Origin: Arenicella chitinivorans
GTDB taxonomy: Bacteria; Pseudomonadota; Gammaproteobacteria; Arenicellales; Arenicellaceae
Direction of reading: 5' to 3'
Length of the DNA stretch: 64,000 bases
Assembly: GCF_014651515.1 (NCBI RefSeq)
Contig: NZ_BMXA01000003.1
Coordinates: 398,915-462,914 of the forward strand
Below are positions 41,578 through 51,888 of the stretch, piece after piece. The number at the start of each line of letters is the position of its first letter. Positions within the stretch are counted from its first letter, which is position 1. The translations under genes were made by a program, and so were the position numbers. The notes under the pieces were generated by a model that saw nothing but the letters and a program-made list of their open reading frames with translations, was not told the DNA's origin and did not search any database.

Positions 41578-42639
41578 TTATTCGCGTTGCAGTTGTCGGT
41601 GAAATTGACGTGGTGTCAGTCCAGTCACTGTCTTGAATACCGCATTAAAGCTGGATTTGGAGTTAAAGCCCGCTTGCATAGCTATGTTCAATAGGTTGGG
41701 CGTTGAATTGTCTAACGCAGCGAGTTGTTGCTTAACGTCCTCAACGCGTAATTGATTAATGTAGTCGCAGAAACTGCGTTCGGCACCGATATTCACCGCC
41801 GCAGAAATGTCTCTGGTATTCAACTGCGTCAGTTCGGCTAGGTCGTTTAGCGATAAGCGCGGACGTCGATGCAAGGCCTGGTCCACAATCGTTTGGTGGA
41901 TACTTTGAAACAGAGAACGGTATACCTGTGTATCGATATTGTCGGTTGTGTCGGATGTGTCGTACCGACTGAGGCCGTCAAACAGAATAGGCTGACGCAC
42001 GGCCAGAATAGCCAGGGCTGCGAATAACACCAGCACGCAAACCTGATGCAGTAAATACCAGGTATTTGCCAGTGGATATGACATCAGTGATTGCAGATTC
42101 AGGCGCACAATATCGGTCACGCCAAGCACGGCAAATGCCAGCATGATGGTTACCAGCCAGTCTAGTCGCATCTCGCGCGCCGCAGCGCTACTTTGGTGAG
42201 ATGCCACCCGATAACGCAGCAGAAAGCGGTAGGCTAACACACCATAAATCAACAGGCTTATGGACCCTAACGCAATGACTGCCGCTGTATGCTCGGTGAA
42301 GAATAAGGCGATTAACGTCGGGACGAAATGGATTAACTGATTGGCCGCCCAACGATGATCCTCGAATACGAGGTGTTTTACGAACAAGTAGAAGGCCGGG
42401 CCGGTGGTCAGCGTCAGCGCCGGCGTAATCAAATACCCCTGACTGAATAGCTGGGTTTCCTCAGAAAAGTTGAACACCATCAAAATAATCTCGAGACCAA
42501 ACAGCAGGCAGATACCGCGAAACCGAGGTTTAGACCAGAGCAGGATGATTCCGAACAGACACAGCGTCATGAACACGACTTCGACCACGTTGACCGGTCG
42601 TAATGAATAAACATCAATCAGAGGGTTCATAGCTTCCAT
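41578..42639 (-). CDS. Membrane-anchored AraC-family regulator
   Basis: This protein has about 353 residues. The N-terminal half has six to seven hydrophobic helices (for example VVEVVFMTLCLFGIILLW and TLTTGPAFYLFVKHLVF) and the C-terminal part is an AraC helix-turn-helix pair with LSLNDLAELTQLNTRDISAA and IAMQAGFNSKSSFNAVFK, ending in GLTPRQFHRQ. Such regulators sense a signal at the membrane and act on nearby promoters. I place the start at ATG 42639 (ATG 42630 is also possible) because the longer frame would cross the dusA promoter and start. It is upstream of the amidohydrolase gene and divergent from dusA. Confidence 0.85.
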   Translation of the reverse strand: MEAMNPLIDVYSLRPVNVVEVVFMTLCLFGIILLWSKPRFRGICLLFGLEIILMVFNFSEETQLFSQGYLITPALTLTTGPAFYLFVKHLVFEDHRWAANQLIHFVPTLIALFFTEHTAAVIALGSISLLIYGVLAYRFLLRYRVASHQSSAAAREMRLDWLVTIMLAFAVLGVTDIVRLNLQSLMSYPLANTWYLLHQVCVLVLFAALAILAVRQPILFDGLSRYDTSDTTDNIDTQVYRSLFQSIHQTIVDQALHRRPRLSLNDLAELTQLNTRDISAAVNIGAERSFCDYINQLRVEDVKQQLAALDNSTPNLLNIAMQAGFNSKSSFNAVFKTVTGLTPRQFHRQLQRE

Positions 42640-42736
42640 TAATCGCGCTGGAGAGGGGTAGATTACCGCATTATTGCCGTCAGGCGCCATCCGTCTGTGC
42701 AGCACTGGCCTTGGATTTTGGTACAATCGCCGCGTT

Positions 42737-43717
42737 ATGAAGAATTCTACAATAGACCGTACTTTCTGCGTTGCGCCGATGTTGGATTGCACCGACCGGC
42801 ACGAACGCTATCTTGCACGATTGATGTCCAAACACGCTGTGTTGTATACCGAAATGGTCACCACCGGAGCGATTTTGTTTGGAGACCGCGCTCGCTTTCT
42901 GGACTTCGACGCAGCCGAGCATCCGGTGGCACTGCAGCTTGGTGGCAGTGACCCGGATGCCATGACTCAGTGCGCTGAAATAGCACAACAATGGGGCTAT
43001 GACGAGGTCAACATCAACGTGGGTTGTCCCAGTGATCGCGTACAGTCTGGCAGTTTTGGCGCGTGTTTGATGCAAACGCCGGACGTGGTGGCCGACAACG
43101 TGCGGCAGATGTCGGCGGCGGTGGATATACCGGTGACGGTAAAATGCCGGATCGGGATCGATGATCAGGAGCCGCGCGATGCCTTGTGGAGCTTGGTGGA
43201 ATCTTGTGCTGACGCGGGTTGCGAAGTGTTCTTAGTGCACGCCCGCAAAGCGTGGCTTAAGGGGCTGAGTCCGAAACAGAATCGAGATGTGCCGCCCCTG
43301 GATTACGAGTTGGTGTACGCGCTGAAAGCCGCGTTTCCGGAGCTGGATATCGTTATTAATGGCGGAATCACCAGTATTGAAGCCTGTCAGCAGCATCTAG
43401 AGATCGTCGACGGTGTGATGATGGGCAGGGAGGCATACTCCAATCCGTATATCTTGGCGCAGGTCGACCAAGCGCTGTACAACGATGACAGCGCCAGGCC
43501 GTCACGCGATGATGTCTTGCGCCAGTATCAGGAATACGCCGAGAAACAACTGCAGCAGGGTGTGCGCCTGAACCATTTATCTCGCCATGTGGTGGGTCTT
43601 TATCATGGTGAGCCTCGGTCACGTCTTTGGCGGCGGTACATCAGCGAGCATGCGCATTTACCCGGATCTGACGCCTCAGTGTTAGTATTGGCGTACCAGG
43701 CAATGGTTCAGGGATAG
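42737..43717 (+). CDS. dusA: tRNA-dihydrouridine synthase A
   Basis: This 326-residue flavoenzyme reduces uridines in the tRNA D-loop (positions 20/20a in E. coli DusA). It has FCVAPMLDCTDRHERYLARL at the start; most DusA proteins have Trp where this one has Cys. It also has TEMVTTGAIL, VNINVGCPSDRV with the catalytic Cys region, VKCRIGID, VHARKAWLKGLSPK and INGGITS for FMN binding. ATG 42737 starts the conserved sequence; upstream codons in frame are not family-like. Confidence 0.94.
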   Translation: MKNSTIDRTFCVAPMLDCTDRHERYLARLMSKHAVLYTEMVTTGAILFGDRARFLDFDAAEHPVALQLGGSDPDAMTQCAEIAQQWGYDEVNINVGCPSDRVQSGSFGACLMQTPDVVADNVRQMSAAVDIPVTVKCRIGIDDQEPRDALWSLVESCADAGCEVFLVHARKAWLKGLSPKQNRDVPPLDYELVYALKAAFPELDIVINGGITSIEACQQHLEIVDGVMMGREAYSNPYILAQVDQALYNDDSARPSRDDVLRQYQEYAEKQLQQGVRLNHLSRHVVGLYHGEPRSRLWRRYISEHAHLPGSDASVLVLAYQAMVQG

Positions 43718-43891
43718 ACCATTGTCCGTGGTTTTATGCGATTAAATCCGCTATGGTGATAGTCGTAGGGTGTGTTCGCAGGTCTTGAACCAGAATAGCA
43801 GCCAGTGTTGCAAAGAGGGTTTGCAACATCTGGGGGGTGCGTCTGGCAGCGCGCACGGGGTGAACGTTTTTCAAATGAGTTTCATACGTAG

Positions 43892-45682
43892 ATGAGCAAA
43901 TATCAACTTTTGGCAACGCGCGAGTCTCGCGCAGGCTTTGGCGGGCCACGTTCAATATTGAGCCGCGCTGTTCAAACGGCGATCATCAGCGCTGGTTTGA
44001 CGGTGCCCGTCACGCAAGCAGCGCAGATTCAGGTTAACGGTTTTACCGACGATGGCGCTGGCAGTTTGTGCACTCTGCGAGAAGCGATCGCGACGATTAA
44101 CAGCGGGTCGGCGACGGCCGACTGTGCGAATAGCAGCGCGGACGCGTTCGGAATGAACGATACCATTGTGTTTGCAGCCTCGAACACAATTACTCTTAGC
44201 GCGGGTGAATTAGCCATTACTCAAGATGTCTCGATTGACGCCAGCAGTGTGAGTGGTGCAACGATCGACGCGGCCAACAACTCCCGTGTTATCTACTTGT
44301 CGGCTGACAATCTGACACTGACCGATATCACACTCTCCGGCGGCAGTAGCAGTTCCACGGGCGGCGCGGTGCATGCCCCCTCGGCGGCAACCTTGACACT
44401 GTCTAATTCCATTGTGACGAATAATCAGGCCGACGACGAAGGCGGAGGAATTTATCTCAGCAGCAGCACGGGCACGGTCTCGTCTTTGGTGTTGTCAAAC
44501 TCGACCGTCAGTTACAACAACTCCAATTACAGTCATGGCGGTGGTATTGCTCTGGTTGGCAACCATTCGGTGGTTGAGTTAGATACCGCGTCAATCGCGG
44601 AAAACGTGGCCTCGTATCATGGTGGGGGGCTGTATATCGGTTCGAATTACGTGGACGTAGCGCTGACCGACAGCAACGTCACAAACAATGTTGCGAGCAC
44701 CATGAGTGGTGGCGGAATGCACATTAATTCACCGCAATTGGGCGTCAATTTATTCGATAGCCAGATCAGTGGTAACGTCGCAGGACTGGATGGTGGTGGT
44801 CTGTATCTGTATGGCACCACGGCCGTCTACTCGACTGTGAGTCTACAAAATGCTGAGTTTTCAGGCAATACGGCAGGTGTCTACACAGCAGGGTTTGGCG
44901 GCGCGATGTATACCCGTTATACACGCACCATGATCGTTAATTCCACCGTCAGCGCAAACGACGCCACACAAAATGGTGGTGGGATAGTGCAAATTGACTC
45001 AGAAATGTGGCTTCGGGACACCACACTGAGCGGTAATTCCGCTGCGCAAGACGGCGGCGGCATTTACAGTGATTATTCGAATTTAATCTTAGAGCGCACT
45101 ACCGTATCGAGTAACTCTGCAGGCTCCACGGCAGGCCATGATGGTGCAGGTGTTTGGGTCAGCGGCGGCACATTGGCAATGACAAATAGTACGGTGTCGG
45201 GCAACTCAGCGGCGGGCATGGGCGGAGGTTTATACAATGACGCTGATGATGGTACGCTGAGACACGTGACCTTTAGTAACAATCAAGCGGTTGGATCAGG
45301 AGGCGGTGTTCATGATGCGTCCGGTGTGCTTGCGGTGATCAACAGTATAATTGCTAACTCGGCAGCTGGTGGCGATTGCAGTGGAGGAGCCATGCTGGAT
45401 GCTGCGAGTATTGTCGAGGATGGCAGTTGTGCGGCAACGCGATCGGGCGACCCGAAACTGCTTCCGCTAGCGGACAATGGTGGGCCGACGCAGACACACG
45501 CGCTACGCGCTAACAGCGCCGCAGTTAGCACTGCCAGTGCCGCTCAATGTGAGGCTTTAGACCAGCGTTCTGAAACGCGCGTGGCGTCGAGCTGTGATGT
45601 CGGCGCGTTTGAATTTATCGACCAAAGTGTGTTTTATGCGATTCCGACCAAGGATGGCAAGGTCGTGATCATTTCCTTATAA
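43892..45682 (+). CDS. Second secreted choice-of-anchor Q beta-helix protein
   Basis: This 596-residue exported protein has a signal (core AVQTAIISAGLTVP, cleavage near TQAAQ). A clear CTLREAIATIN segment follows, which is the typical N-terminal mark of these proteins. Many NSTVSxNxAxxxGGG repeats form a predicted beta-helix. The choice-of-anchor Q end has DPKLLPLADNGGPTQTHAL and CDVGAFEF, and the tail FYAIPTKDGKVVIISL. It is a paralogue of the protein at 4895, and the tails align without gaps. It probably acts at the cell surface. There is no divergent regulator here. Confidence 0.87.
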   Translation: MSKYQLLATRESRAGFGGPRSILSRAVQTAIISAGLTVPVTQAAQIQVNGFTDDGAGSLCTLREAIATINSGSATADCANSSADAFGMNDTIVFAASNTITLSAGELAITQDVSIDASSVSGATIDAANNSRVIYLSADNLTLTDITLSGGSSSSTGGAVHAPSAATLTLSNSIVTNNQADDEGGGIYLSSSTGTVSSLVLSNSTVSYNNSNYSHGGGIALVGNHSVVELDTASIAENVASYHGGGLYIGSNYVDVALTDSNVTNNVASTMSGGGMHINSPQLGVNLFDSQISGNVAGLDGGGLYLYGTTAVYSTVSLQNAEFSGNTAGVYTAGFGGAMYTRYTRTMIVNSTVSANDATQNGGGIVQIDSEMWLRDTTLSGNSAAQDGGGIYSDYSNLILERTTVSSNSAGSTAGHDGAGVWVSGGTLAMTNSTVSGNSAAGMGGGLYNDADDGTLRHVTFSNNQAVGSGGGVHDASGVLAVINSIIANSAAGGDCSGGAMLDAASIVEDGSCAATRSGDPKLLPLADNGGPTQTHALRANSAAVSTASAAQCEALDQRSETRVASSCDVGAFEFIDQSVFYAIPTKDGKVVIISL

Positions 45683-45798
45683 ATAAACACTGCTGAGGTC
45701 TGCTTGCTTTATGGACAGGGGTTAATCTTTGGTTCATCTGGCAGGCGTATAATTGTACGACTTCATACCGTTGAACGATTTTCTACCTAAAGAGACCC

Positions 45799-48210
45799 AT
45801 GCTCAAACTGATTAAATGGATCGGCAGCACAATGCTGGCCTTGGTGCTGATACTGGTCGTGGCCGCGGTGGTCATCAAGTCCACGGTGGACCCAAACGAC
45901 TATCGCGACGAATTAACTGCACTGGTAAAACAAAAAACTGGGCGTGATCTGGCCTTAGATGGCGACCTGTCTATCTCGGTGTTTCCCTGGTTAGGTATTC
46001 GTACCGAAGGCTTGCGGTTTTCGCAGCCAAGCGCCATTGGTGGGGATATGTTGGCGGTGAAAACGGCTCAACTGCGCGTTAAGTTCATGCCGTTGTTAAA
46101 AAAACGCGTGGAAGTCGACACCATCGTGCTTGAGTCTCCCCACTTCCGGTTGGTGACGCTGGCAAACGGCACTGACAGCTTCGCAGGACTTATGGATGAG
46201 ACAGGCAGCGAACCGAAACCGGCTGACCCGGCCGCAGCGGTCGCACTGGTGGTGCAGGGTGTGCGTATCACCGACGGTTCGATTCGACTCGAAGATCGCG
46301 CGGCTGGAACCTCGACTGACATTACTCAGTTAAGTCTTGCCACCGGTAATCTGTTGGGTGACAGTCTTGCTGACCTAAACTTGAGTGGCCAATTGAGTCA
46401 GTCTGGCGACCCAGAAGCGACTCAATTTGATCTCGGTGCACGTGCCAGAGTTGATACCGAGACCTTGGCTGCTCAGTTAGAACGGTTGAACGGAAAAATT
46501 ACCAAAGGTGAGCACGTCATCCATTTCGAAACTGATGCCATTGCAGTGTCGCCAGCGCAAAACATCACGCTGATTGGCTTGAGCGTGAACCTGGCTGGTG
46601 CACACACGCTCGACGTATCGATTCCGGACGCAAATTTGACGCTGGCTGAGCAGCGCCTCGAAGCGCCCGCCGTGCTCGTCAGTATAAACAACCTGAGCGC
46701 CGAAATTGAACGACTGCGTGTCGTTGATCTGATGGATTCGCCATCGGCCTCGGGGGCGCTCAGCGTGCCTTCATTTGATGCAACTGCGTTGTTGAAAAGC
46801 ATGAAAATTGACTATCAGCCCAGCAATGCCGACGCGTTGAAGAAGGTGAGTCTAGCAGCGGATTTTTCTGCAAATACGAATTCTGCCGCCTTAAAACAAC
46901 TCCAACTGAAGCTCGATCAGAGTACGCTCGCTGGCTCGGCTTCCATTACAAATTTTGCTGCGCCGGCAATCAAATTTGATTTATCGCTTGATCAACTAAA
47001 TATTGATGAGTACTTACCACCAAGCACAGAAAATACCGAGCAAGTCAGCGGTGGCGAAGCTTTGGCGGTGCCACTGGCGATGTTTGAGGCGGTGAACGCG
47101 AATGGCCGATTCAAAGCGAATCGCTTGGTTGTCGGTGGGATTCAACTGGAACAAATTGATGTGCGTGTCGCTTCCACTGACGGACAAGTTGAAATCGTGC
47201 CTACCGCTGCGTTGTACGAGGGTAAGTTGGCTGGCAACATTCAGTATACCCAGCAAGGTGACCAGGCGCGGTTGTCAGTTAAGCAGAAAATGGATTTGGT
47301 ACAGCTTGGTAAGTTATTAATGGATGCCGAGGTAACCGAACAGCTTCAAGGGCTGGGTGATCTGGATGTCGACATTAATGTGACTGAACAGAACGGGGTT
47401 CAGCACAACCAGGGTGTGATTAAGATATTGGCTGAGCAGGGTGAATTGGTCGGCGTGGATATGCTTCGCATCTTAAGTCAGGCGAACAATGTTGCCACCA
47501 TGTTGCGCCAAGGTGATGAAAGGCAAGCCGAGACCGCCGCGGAAACGGAGGTTCAGGCGGGCGAACAAGATGTGACGAAGTTCGGCCGATTGTCCGGCAC
47601 CTTTAATCTGAATGATTTTCTCCTGACTAATAACGACCTGCGCCTGACTGCGCCCGGCTTCGAGCTTAACGGTAATGGGTCGGTCGACCTTGCGGCGCAG
47701 ACACTGGATTTTACTGTGCGCGTAGCGGTTAACGAGGGCGTTCAGGGTGAACTCGGACGACAGCTGGCCAAAGTCCAGGGCTACACAATTCCGGTACGTT
47801 GCAAAGGCGCGTTAGCGGCACCAAGTTGCTTGCCGGATGTCAGCGGTTTGTTTTCCAGTTATGCCAAATCCAAGTTAGACGAGAAAAAAGGCGAATATTT
47901 GAAAGAGAAATACGGCATTGAAGGCGGCGAGAAAATGTCGACGCAGGAAGCGATCATGCAGGCGCTGTTGAACAAGCAAAAGCAAAAGAATCAAGCGGCG
48001 AATGGTGCGGAGTCTGCGTCACCAGCGGAATCAACGAATCCAGCGGAGCCTCAGGCCCCGAAAGGGAATGTTGAACGTCCAATAGGTGAACGCGGTGCCG
48101 AACCAGAGGCGGAGCCAGCCGAACCGGCGTTGACCCCGAAGCAGCAGCGACGTGAAGAACGCCGGAAACTGTTAGAGAGTTTGCTAAACCCGGATGCTGG
48201 TAACGACTAA
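45799..48210 (+). CDS. AsmA-family protein
   Basis: This 803-residue protein has one N-terminal membrane helix (residues 5-28), followed by the AsmA start DPNDYRDELTALVKQKTGRDL and DGDLSISVFPWLGI. A long beta-rich middle leads to the C-terminal AsmA domain (about 590-665) with NDFLLTNNDLRLTAPGFELN. The last 100 residues are charged and rich in Pro, Ala and Glu. AsmA-like proteins bridge the periplasm and help move phospholipids to the outer membrane. It appears to be a single-gene unit before ilvD. Confidence 0.88.
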   Translation: MLKLIKWIGSTMLALVLILVVAAVVIKSTVDPNDYRDELTALVKQKTGRDLALDGDLSISVFPWLGIRTEGLRFSQPSAIGGDMLAVKTAQLRVKFMPLLKKRVEVDTIVLESPHFRLVTLANGTDSFAGLMDETGSEPKPADPAAAVALVVQGVRITDGSIRLEDRAAGTSTDITQLSLATGNLLGDSLADLNLSGQLSQSGDPEATQFDLGARARVDTETLAAQLERLNGKITKGEHVIHFETDAIAVSPAQNITLIGLSVNLAGAHTLDVSIPDANLTLAEQRLEAPAVLVSINNLSAEIERLRVVDLMDSPSASGALSVPSFDATALLKSMKIDYQPSNADALKKVSLAADFSANTNSAALKQLQLKLDQSTLAGSASITNFAAPAIKFDLSLDQLNIDEYLPPSTENTEQVSGGEALAVPLAMFEAVNANGRFKANRLVVGGIQLEQIDVRVASTDGQVEIVPTAALYEGKLAGNIQYTQQGDQARLSVKQKMDLVQLGKLLMDAEVTEQLQGLGDLDVDINVTEQNGVQHNQGVIKILAEQGELVGVDMLRILSQANNVATMLRQGDERQAETAAETEVQAGEQDVTKFGRLSGTFNLNDFLLTNNDLRLTAPGFELNGNGSVDLAAQTLDFTVRVAVNEGVQGELGRQLAKVQGYTIPVRCKGALAAPSCLPDVSGLFSSYAKSKLDEKKGEYLKEKYGIEGGEKMSTQEAIMQALLNKQKQKNQAANGAESASPAESTNPAEPQAPKGNVERPIGERGAEPEAEPAEPALTPKQQRREERRKLLESLLNPDAGND

Positions 48211-48348
48211 CCAACGGCTTCTAAGTCATCCGCATCCGCGCCGCTACGGGCTGCGGGCCGCTGGTTTTAGCAGATTTCAGGTTCTAAACCGACTGGGTGG
48301 CGTGTAGAATCAACGTCCCCTATATATAAGCGCCTGACTTCAGCGATT

Positions 48349-50046
48349 ATGTCCGACAGCAAATCTGAAAATCAAAAATTAAATAAGTACAGCTCAACAA
48401 TCACTCAACCCAAGTCCCAGGGCGCAGGCCAAGCCATGTTGTATGGCACCGGCTTAACGCGGGACGACATGAACAAACCACAGATCGGTATCGCCAGCGT
48501 ATGGTGGGAAGGCAATACTTGCAATATGCACCTGAATGACCTGGCGGCACATGTCAAAACGGGTGTGCAGGACGCTGGGCTCGTCGGTATGCGATTTAAT
48601 ACCATTGGCGTGAGTGATGGCACTACCAATGGCACAGCCGGTATGGCGTACTCGCTGCAATCGCGTGACATTATCGCGGATTCGATTGAAACAGTGGTGG
48701 CAGCGCAATTTTACGATGGGCTAATTGCGATTCCCGGATGCGATAAAAATATGCCGGGCTGTATGATAGCCATGGCGCGTTTGAATCGTCCTGCGATCAT
48801 GGTCTATGGTGGTTCAATTAAGCCGGGCCTGCATAATGGCAAGAAGCTCGATATCATCTCTGCGTTTCAGGCCTACGGCGAGTTCTTGGTCGAAACCATC
48901 ACCGATGACGAGCGCCAGCAAATTGTTGAAAAATCCTGCCCAGGCGCTGGCGCCTGTGGGGGAATGTACACTGCCAACACCATGGCCAGTGCGATTGAAG
49001 CGCTGGGTATGAGTTTGCCATACAGTGCCTCCGCACCGGCGGTCGATCCTGAGAAAGTGGGCGAATGCGTGCGGGCTGGCGAAGCACTGAAACACCTATT
49101 GGAGATTGATCTCAAACCGCGTGACATCATGACCCGTGAGTCGTTTGAAAACGCCATGGTGGTGATTACCGCATTGGGTGGTTCTACCAATGCCGTCCTG
49201 CATCTGATTGCAATGGCGCGGTCATTGGATATCGATCTCACGGTAGACGACTTCCAGTCCGTCAGTGATCGTGTGCCCTTTTTGGCTGACTTGAAACCAA
49301 GTGGGCAATACGTAATGCAGGACCTGCATAATATCGGTGGCACACCAGCCGTAATGAAATTCCTATTGGATGCTGGCTTACTGAACGGTGATTGCATGAC
49401 CGTGACCGGCAAAACACTGGCTGAGAATTTGGCAGACCTGCCCGGACTCGCAGAAGGCCAAGACATTATCCGCCCCTTATCCAAACCGATTAAACGTACT
49501 GGCCACATTCAAATTCTAAAAGGTAATCTGGCCCCCGAAGGTTCGGTCGCCAAAGTGACCGGTAAAGAGGGTGAGAAGTTTGTTGGCCCTGCGAAAGTCT
49601 TTGATGGCGAACAAGACATGATCAATCAGCTCGAGCAGGGCAAGATTGAAAAAGGCGACGTGATCATTATTCGTTATGAAGGTCCTAAAGGTGGGCCGGG
49701 CATGCCAGAGATGCTCAAGCCGACCTCGGCGATTATGGGCGCAGGCTTAGGTGAGCACGTTGCGATGATTACCGATGGCCGTTTCTCTGGTGGTTCGCAC
49801 GGCTTTATCGTCGGCCACGTGGTACCCGAAGCGCAAGAAGGTGGCGCGATTGCTTTGGTGCAAGACGGTGACATGGTGACCTTGGACGCGGTGAACAACC
49901 GTATTGAGGTCGACCTCAGCGATGATGAGCTGGCTCAACGTCGTGAAGCCTGGGTCGCGCCGCCACTCAAAGCGACGCGCGGCACGCTGTTCAAATACAT
50001 TCGTTATGTACAAAACGCGTCCAAAGGCTGTGTTACCGACGAATAA
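48349..50046 (+). CDS. ilvD: Dihydroxy-acid dehydratase
   Basis: This 565-residue iron-sulfur enzyme dehydrates 2,3-dihydroxy acids in valine, leucine and isoleucine synthesis. Cluster cysteines lie in [22 protein letters not shown] and [17 protein letters not shown]. Other marks are [24 protein letters not shown] and [11 protein letters not shown]. The length fits the [2Fe-2S] type. A TATATATA stretch about 25 bp upstream could include its -10 box. Confidence 0.96.
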   Translation: MSDSKSENQKLNKYSSTITQPKSQGAGQAMLYGTGLTRDDMNKPQIGIASVWWEGNTCNMHLNDLAAHVKTGVQDAGLVGMRFNTIGVSDGTTNGTAGMAYSLQSRDIIADSIETVVAAQFYDGLIAIPGCDKNMPGCMIAMARLNRPAIMVYGGSIKPGLHNGKKLDIISAFQAYGEFLVETITDDERQQIVEKSCPGAGACGGMYTANTMASAIEALGMSLPYSASAPAVDPEKVGECVRAGEALKHLLEIDLKPRDIMTRESFENAMVVITALGGSTNAVLHLIAMARSLDIDLTVDDFQSVSDRVPFLADLKPSGQYVMQDLHNIGGTPAVMKFLLDAGLLNGDCMTVTGKTLAENLADLPGLAEGQDIIRPLSKPIKRTGHIQILKGNLAPEGSVAKVTGKEGEKFVGPAKVFDGEQDMINQLEQGKIEKGDVIIIRYEGPKGGPGMPEMLKPTSAIMGAGLGEHVAMITDGRFSGGSHGFIVGHVVPEAQEGGAIALVQDGDMVTLDAVNNRIEVDLSDDELAQRREAWVAPPLKATRGTLFKYIRYVQNASKGCVTDE

Positions 50047-50094
50047 GCAAACTACTCGCTCGCCACTAGAGTGGGTTAACTGAGTCAGCATACC

Positions 50095-51390
50095 GTGTCC
50101 GTTTCAAATGACTTTACGCAACCGTTGGCGGATCGGCTGCGGCCAACTCGACTCGACCACGTGGTTGGGCAGCGTCAATTGTTGGCGCCTAACAAGCCAC
50201 TGCGCACGGCGATTGAAACGGGCAAGTTACACTCAATGGTCTTTTGGGGGCCGCCCGGTACCGGTAAGACCACACTGGCTAAGTTACTCGCGCATGAGAG
50301 TGATGCTGAGTTTGTTTCGCTCTCGGCAGTGCTGTCTGGCGTCAAAGATATTCGCGACGCGGTGCAGACTGCACGTGACCGTCAGCGCGCTGGGATGGGT
50401 AATACCGTATTGTTCGTGGATGAGGTACATCGTTTCAATAAAGCGCAACAGGATGCGTTCTTGCCGCATATCGAAGACGGCACTATTTTGTTTGTTGGTG
50501 CCACCACCGAGAACCCGTCGTTTGAGTTAAATAACGCGTTGCTCTCGCGCGTGCGCGTATATGTGCTGCAATCGCTGACCTGTGAAGACCTGGTGCAACT
50601 TATCGATCGCGCGCTAACTGACGAACACGTCGGACTGGGTTCGTTGTCGCTCACCATGGACGACGACGTCAAGCGTCAATTAGCAGATCTGGTGGACGGG
50701 GATGCGCGTCGCGCCTTGACCATGCTTGAGATTGCGGCGGACCTGAGCGAAGACGGCGTGATCAGCAAAGCGCTGATTGCGGACATATTGGCCGGCGGGA
50801 GTACGCGTCGATTCGATAAAGGTGGTGAGGCATTCTACGATCAGATCTCAGCACTGCATAAGTCGGTGCGTGGTTCCGATCCCGACGCCGCGTTGTACTG
50901 GATGTGTCGCATGCTCGATGGTGGTTGTGATCCTCGTTATATTGCACGCCGGGTGGTGCGCATGGCCTCAGAAGACATTGGCAATGCCGATCCGCGTGCC
51001 TTGCGTTTGGCGTTGGATGCCTGGGAGTGTCAGGAGCGACTCGGCAGTCCAGAAGGGGAGTTAACCCTGGCGCAGGCAGTGGTCTATTTGGCGGTTGCGG
51101 CCAAAAGCAACGCTGTCTATACCGCATACAAGGCAGCCATGGCGACGGTGCGCAAAACTGGCTCGCTAGAGGTGCCTATGCATATTCGTAATGCACCGAC
51201 CAAGCTTATGAAGGAGCTCGATTACGGTAAGGGGTACCGTTATGCGCACGACGAAGAAGGCGGGTATGCGGCCGGCGAAACCTATTTGCCAGAGCCGCTC
51301 ATTGGCACGCAGTTTTATCAGCCAGTGGACCGCGGTTTGGAGATTAAGATTCGAGAAAAGCTGATTTACTTACGTTCGCAGAATAAATAG
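50095..51390 (+). CDS. rarA: Replication-associated recombination ATPase RarA
   Basis: This 431-residue AAA+ protein of the RarA/MgsA/WRNIP1 family acts at stalled replication forks. It has PLADRLRPTRLDHVVGQ at the N-terminus, Walker A GPPGTGKTT (about residue 52), Walker B LFVDEVHRFNKAQQD, sensor TTENPSFELN and the C-terminal tetramerisation part with DGGCDPRYIARR and NAPTKLMKELDYGKGYRY. The start is a GTG at 50095. It is tail-to-tail with the zur-like gene, with only 6 bp between the stops. Confidence 0.94.
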   Translation: MSVSNDFTQPLADRLRPTRLDHVVGQRQLLAPNKPLRTAIETGKLHSMVFWGPPGTGKTTLAKLLAHESDAEFVSLSAVLSGVKDIRDAVQTARDRQRAGMGNTVLFVDEVHRFNKAQQDAFLPHIEDGTILFVGATTENPSFELNNALLSRVRVYVLQSLTCEDLVQLIDRALTDEHVGLGSLSLTMDDDVKRQLADLVDGDARRALTMLEIAADLSEDGVISKALIADILAGGSTRRFDKGGEAFYDQISALHKSVRGSDPDAALYWMCRMLDGGCDPRYIARRVVRMASEDIGNADPRALRLALDAWECQERLGSPEGELTLAQAVVYLAVAAKSNAVYTAYKAAMATVRKTGSLEVPMHIRNAPTKLMKELDYGKGYRYAHDEEGGYAAGETYLPEPLIGTQFYQPVDRGLEIKIREKLIYLRSQNK

Positions 51391-51396
51391 CCAGGC

Positions 51397-51888
51397 TTAC
51401 GTTTGTTGGCAGTCACGGCATAAACCGTGTACCTCAATGACCGGTTGTTGGGCTTTGAATCCAAGGTCGTTGGCGCCAGCATTCAACGCATCCGATACGG
51501 CCGCATTATTGAGCTCAGCGATGTGACCACATTGCGTGCAAATGTAGAACTGACATTGATGATTTGCACCCGGTGCCGGGCAGCCGATATACGCATTGAG
51601 TGATTCAATGCGATGAATGAGTTTGGCATCCACCAAAAATTCCAATGCGCGGTATGCGGTTGGCGGCGCGGGTTTGTGGCCCTGCGCCTGCAGCTTCTGT
51701 AACACGTCATAGGCGCCAATTGGGTTGTGTTGTGCCCAAATTATCTCCAGTACTTGTTGTCGTAGCTTGGTTAGCCGCAAGCCTTTGCGCTCACATTCCT
51801 GCAATGCCGTCTCCAGCGCCTGTGACTCACAATGACTGTGATCGTGGTCGCCCAAAAACGGCGAGATAACTTGTTTTGAATTAGCCAT
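51397..51888 (-). CDS. zur: Fur-family regulator, probably Zur
   Basis: This 163-residue protein has a winged-helix DNA-binding domain (about 30-95, LRLTKLRQQVLEIIW, PTAYRALEFLVDAKLIHR) and a metal-binding C-terminus with CxxxxxxxxC (CPAPGANHQC), ICTQCG and GLCRDC. The cysteine pairs and His-rich N-terminus (DHDHSHC) fit the zinc-responsive Zur group better than Fur. I see no clear Zur box or znu genes in the window. Its start overlaps the end of the Sel1/SH3 gene by 8 bases, which implies coupling. Confidence 0.85.
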   Translation of the reverse strand: MANSKQVISPFLGDHDHSHCESQALETALQECERKGLRLTKLRQQVLEIIWAQHNPIGAYDVLQKLQAQGHKPAPPTAYRALEFLVDAKLIHRIESLNAYIGCPAPGANHQCQFYICTQCGHIAELNNAAVSDALNAGANDLGFKAQQPVIEVHGLCRDCQQT

